From the NCBI GenBank assembly GCA_964442735.1, contig CAYUAP010000105.1:1-17104 (forward strand): 17,104 nucleotides of DNA. Reading direction: 5' to 3'. Origin of the DNA: JAUNBG01 sp964442735. Lineage in GTDB: Bacteria > Planctomycetota > Planctomycetia > Pirellulales > Thermoguttaceae. Below, piece by piece: positions 15,294 through 17,104 of the stretch (its first letter is position 1; every line of letters begins with the position of its first letter). The translations under genes and the position numbers were made by a program. The notes under the pieces are model-generated. The model was not told where the DNA came from. It did not search any database and was given only the letters and a program-made list of their open reading frames with translations.

Positions 15294-16262
15294 TTAAAAG
15301 CTCAAGAGGAGTCCTAAACTCCCCAAATGATTGGTTTGATGTTTATTGGCCAACAGATCGTAGTCGGCAGTAAAAGCAATTTTATTGAATAGAGTCAATC
15401 GGAGTCCGGCGCCCCCCTGGAAGAAATCACGACCGGGATCCCCGTCAAATATAAATTGAGTCGGGATAACCGTTCCGGGAATCCGACTAAATGTCATCGT
15501 ATAAATTGGATCGTTTTCCTCCATTAACTGATGAACCCAGGCACCACGAACCTGAACGTTAAAGGTCTTTAAAAAACCGAGATTTAAATTGATTCGCGCC
15601 CCCATGGTACTGTAAAATGCCTTGTATTTGTCTTTATCATCGAGAACGACCCCGTTCAATCGATCAAATGAATCATGCTGCAATGTATTATACATGAGTG
15701 AAGTGTACGGCTTAAAAACAAACAGACCCGCTTTCTGTAACTCGGCCCCCGCCTCAAAAAGACCATTGACTTGATATCCGTCAAATTCGGATTCCCAGTT
15801 CCTATACAGATCTGTATAGGCATATTCATCCATACCACCCGACGCTTGAACCACAAAATAGATGTTATCATACTTGTAATGAAGTCCCAATCCTCCTAAA
15901 TTTGTCGTCTGCACGTCCTTCCAGTCCGACTCAAATTTGGTTGTCCCTACATTATAATTATAATAGCCGAAGAGGGTTAAATTTGTCCCTAATCGATAAT
16001 TCAGACCAATCATTCCTCCCTTTAAATCCTGATCCAATTCATGATTTTCAATATTCGTATCCAATTTACCCGCCCCAAGTTCAAAATTCCCCCATAATTT
16101 CATTTTTCCGAGTGATGGCATGGAAAGTGCACCACGCATAATCGTTTCCTGCGCGTAATCAAGATTATTATCCTGTGCCAAACTACGGCCTGGTCCCAAT
16201 AATGTAAAGACCACACCAAGGCATAAAAGATAAAAACAGTTGAGTTTTATCCGCTTGTTCAT
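15294..16262 (-). CDS. Outer-membrane beta-barrel protein (autotransporter-barrel-like)
   Basis: A 322-residue exported protein. The preferred start is the ATG at 16262, directly before a signal peptide (MNKRIKLNCFYLLCLGVVFT, cleaved near SLA-QDN at about 30); its ribosome-binding site is weak (GGGGT). A start at 16394 would put 44 unlikely residues in front of the signal. The mature part consists of alternating-pattern strands with aromatic ends (KLWGNFELGAG, MIGLNYRLGTNLTLFGYYNY, YFVVQASGG, GARINLNLGF, VQVRGAWVHQ, GAGLRLTLFN) and ends LGSLGLLLSF, with the C-terminal Phe typical of Omp85-assembled barrels. The layout resembles an autotransporter translocator domain without a passenger, so it may be a stand-alone barrel. 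Substrate and role are unknown. It lies 118 bp upstream of the lipoprotein gene on the same strand. Confidence 0.78.
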   Translation of the reverse strand: MNKRIKLNCFYLLCLGVVFTLLGPGRSLAQDNNLDYAQETIMRGALSMPSLGKMKLWGNFELGAGKLDTNIENHELDQDLKGGMIGLNYRLGTNLTLFGYYNYNVGTTKFESDWKDVQTTNLGGLGLHYKYDNIYFVVQASGGMDEYAYTDLYRNWESEFDGYQVNGLFEAGAELQKAGLFVFKPYTSLMYNTLQHDSFDRLNGVVLDDKDKYKAFYSTMGARINLNLGFLKTFNVQVRGAWVHQLMEENDPIYTMTFSRIPGTVIPTQFIFDGDPGRDFFQGGAGLRLTLFNKIAFTADYDLLANKHQTNHLGSLGLLLSF

Positions 16263-16501
16263 TGCCAATAACCCCGAAATATGTTTTGAACGATACCAAA
16301 TTTTCTCCGAAAATACAATCAAAATTCGTTTAAACCGGAATTTCGTTCGATCACCTTCTCTATTAAAACAATACACTATAATTATTATCGGCATAATCGT
16401 TATAAAGGTTAAATTTTTATTTAATGCTTTTTGTGCGTATTGTTATAGAATGGAGGAATTCGTGATCCTATTACGTGGGACTAATATTATACGGAGCTAA
16501 T

Positions 16502-16549
16502 ATTACAGGAGATTGATATTACAGAAGATTGATATTACAGAAGATTGAT
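16502..16549. repeat. 16-bp tandem repeat, three copies
   Basis: ATTACAGGAGATTGAT is followed by two copies of ATTACAGAAGATTGAT in perfect tandem; only one base differs in the first copy. No function is apparent. Confidence 0.9.
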
Positions 16550-16621
16550 GCGGAATGGTATAAATTTTCTACCGTTTACAGGTGGTAATTCAAGCGGGAA
16601 AACCATGCTTGAAAAATATAC

Positions 16622-16663
16622 TAAAAGAGGTCTGTTTTGTAGAAAAGGTGGATAAAGCGTTAG
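16622..16663. repeat. Dispersed repeat fragment shared with 787-827
   Basis: AAAGAGGTCTGTTTTGT is followed by a diverged GAAAAGG-TGG-TAAA-C-TTA stretch, matching the segment right after the hairpin loop near 787-827. The left arm of that hairpin is absent here. At both sites a GAGAC-loop hairpin lies downstream, so the two may be parts of one larger ancestral element. Confidence 0.65.
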
Positions 16664-16767
16664 AATTTTTTGTAGAGAGGAGTAGGGGACGTTCCAATTC
16701 CAGGAGTATGTCAAATGTTTCGGTCCATTCCTATTTTATACTCAAGGTCGTTATAAAAGTCTATTTT

Positions 16768-17100
16768 TCAAAACAGGCGAGACGTCCGCGTTCCAGTTAA
16801 CTCCGTTTTTCAGGGGAATAAAACAGGCGAAACGCCTGTTTTCCCGGCTGTGCGGACGAGACGTCCGCGTTCCAGTCAACTCCGTTTTTTGGGGGAATAA
16901 AACAGGCGAGACGCCTGTTTTCCCGGCATTGCGGACGAGACGTCCGCGTTCCAGTCAACTCCGTTTTTGGGAATAAAACAGGCGAGACGCCTGTTTTCCC
17001 GGCAGTGCGGACGAGACGTCCGCGTTCCAGTCAACTCCGTTTTTCAGGGGAATAAAACAGGCGAGACGCCTGTTTTCCCGGCATTGCGGACGAGACGTCC
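16768..17100. repeat. Tandem array of double-hairpin units with GAGAC loops
   Basis: Four units of 76-79 bp start at 16817, 16896, 16972 and 17051, preceded by one shortened chimeric unit (16768-16816). Each full unit has hairpin A (stem AAAACAGGC/GCCTGTTTT, loop GAGAC), a linker CCCGGCAGT or CCCGGCATT, hairpin B (stem GCGGAC/GTCCGC, loop GAGAC), and a tail starting GTTCCAGTCAACTCCG and running through a T-tract to GGGGAAT. The final copy diverges after GACGTCC at 17100. Units are nearly identical, so this is recent amplification. It is not a CRISPR array because the intervening sequence is also constant. REP/BIME-type mobile repeats are the closest known analogue. Confidence 0.92.
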
Positions 17101-17104
17101 ATAC

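Larger units (their letters stand above)
16263..17104. other. Non-coding, repeat-dense right flank
   Basis: No convincing gene follows upstream of the beta-barrel start. The stretch holds AT-rich sequence, a 16-bp minisatellite (16502-16549), a fragment shared with 787-827 (16622-16663), a block shared with 6496-6541 (16738-16783) and the double-hairpin tandem array (16768-17100). Open frames on the plus strand here fall across repeats and show no family features. Confidence 0.7.

Noticed and set aside
16582..16800. Plus-strand open frame of 72 codons
   Set aside because: It crosses three different repeat fragments and ends inside the hairpin array; no recognisable domain or start signal.
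16817..17104. Possible CRISPR array
   Set aside because: The whole 76-79-bp unit is conserved, including what would be spacers, and no cas genes are nearby.

Overview
The window looks like a moderately AT-rich bacterial chromosome segment, probably from the Planctomycetota or a related PVC-group lineage. That placement is an inference. It rests on the gene families (a LamG-GH32 hydrolase, a BNR-propeller protein, an HGSNAT-like acyltransferase, a conserved lipoprotein and an outer-membrane beta-barrel) and on dispersed hairpin repeats of a kind I associate with such genomes. There are twelve credible protein genes. I see no rRNA, tRNA, CRISPR array, phage or transposase gene.

Layout. (1) 2-379, minus: the start of a secreted protein whose body is a tandem 8-residue repeat with one Cys and usually one Met per unit; it runs off the left edge. 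(2) 380-948: non-coding, with a strong hairpin and a decayed copy of a hairpin repeat. (3) 949-5807, minus: a three-gene glycan operon read from 5807 leftwards (LamG-GH32 hydrolase, secreted BNR/sialidase-like protein, multi-pass HGSNAT/DUF5009-type acyltransferase), behind a near-perfect sigma70-type promoter at 5895-5923. (4) 5808-6960: a repeat-rich gap with a 138-bp-period direct repeat, a double-hairpin element and AT-rich minisatellites. (5) 6961-11149, plus: an operon of a large uncharacterised protein, an ADP-ribose-pyrophosphatase-type Nudix hydrolase and a GT-C membrane glycosyltransferase. (6) 11290-16262, minus: outer-membrane beta-barrel, lipoprotein, btaA, btaB, argC. The last three are tightly packed (4-nt overlap, then 1 nt) and end at an intrinsic terminator. 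(7) 16263-17104: non-coding, ending in a tandem array of 76-79-bp units with two hairpins each.

How the genes fit together. The minus-strand operon at 949-5807 suggests extracytoplasmic trimming of a complex glycan plus acetyl transfer across the inner membrane to a sugar. BtaA and BtaB together would make the phosphorus-free betaine lipid DGTS from diacylglycerol and S-adenosylmethionine. ArgC belongs to arginine biosynthesis and appears to share their transcript. The beta-barrel, lipoprotein, betaine-lipid and GT-C genes give the right half an envelope theme.

The points most worth following are the Cys/Met repeat protein at the left edge, whose DGKC motif recalls the EGKC motifs of peptides modified by MNIO (DUF692) enzymes; the double-hairpin array with identical GAGAC loops and a recombinant unit; and the btaA-btaB-argC arrangement.
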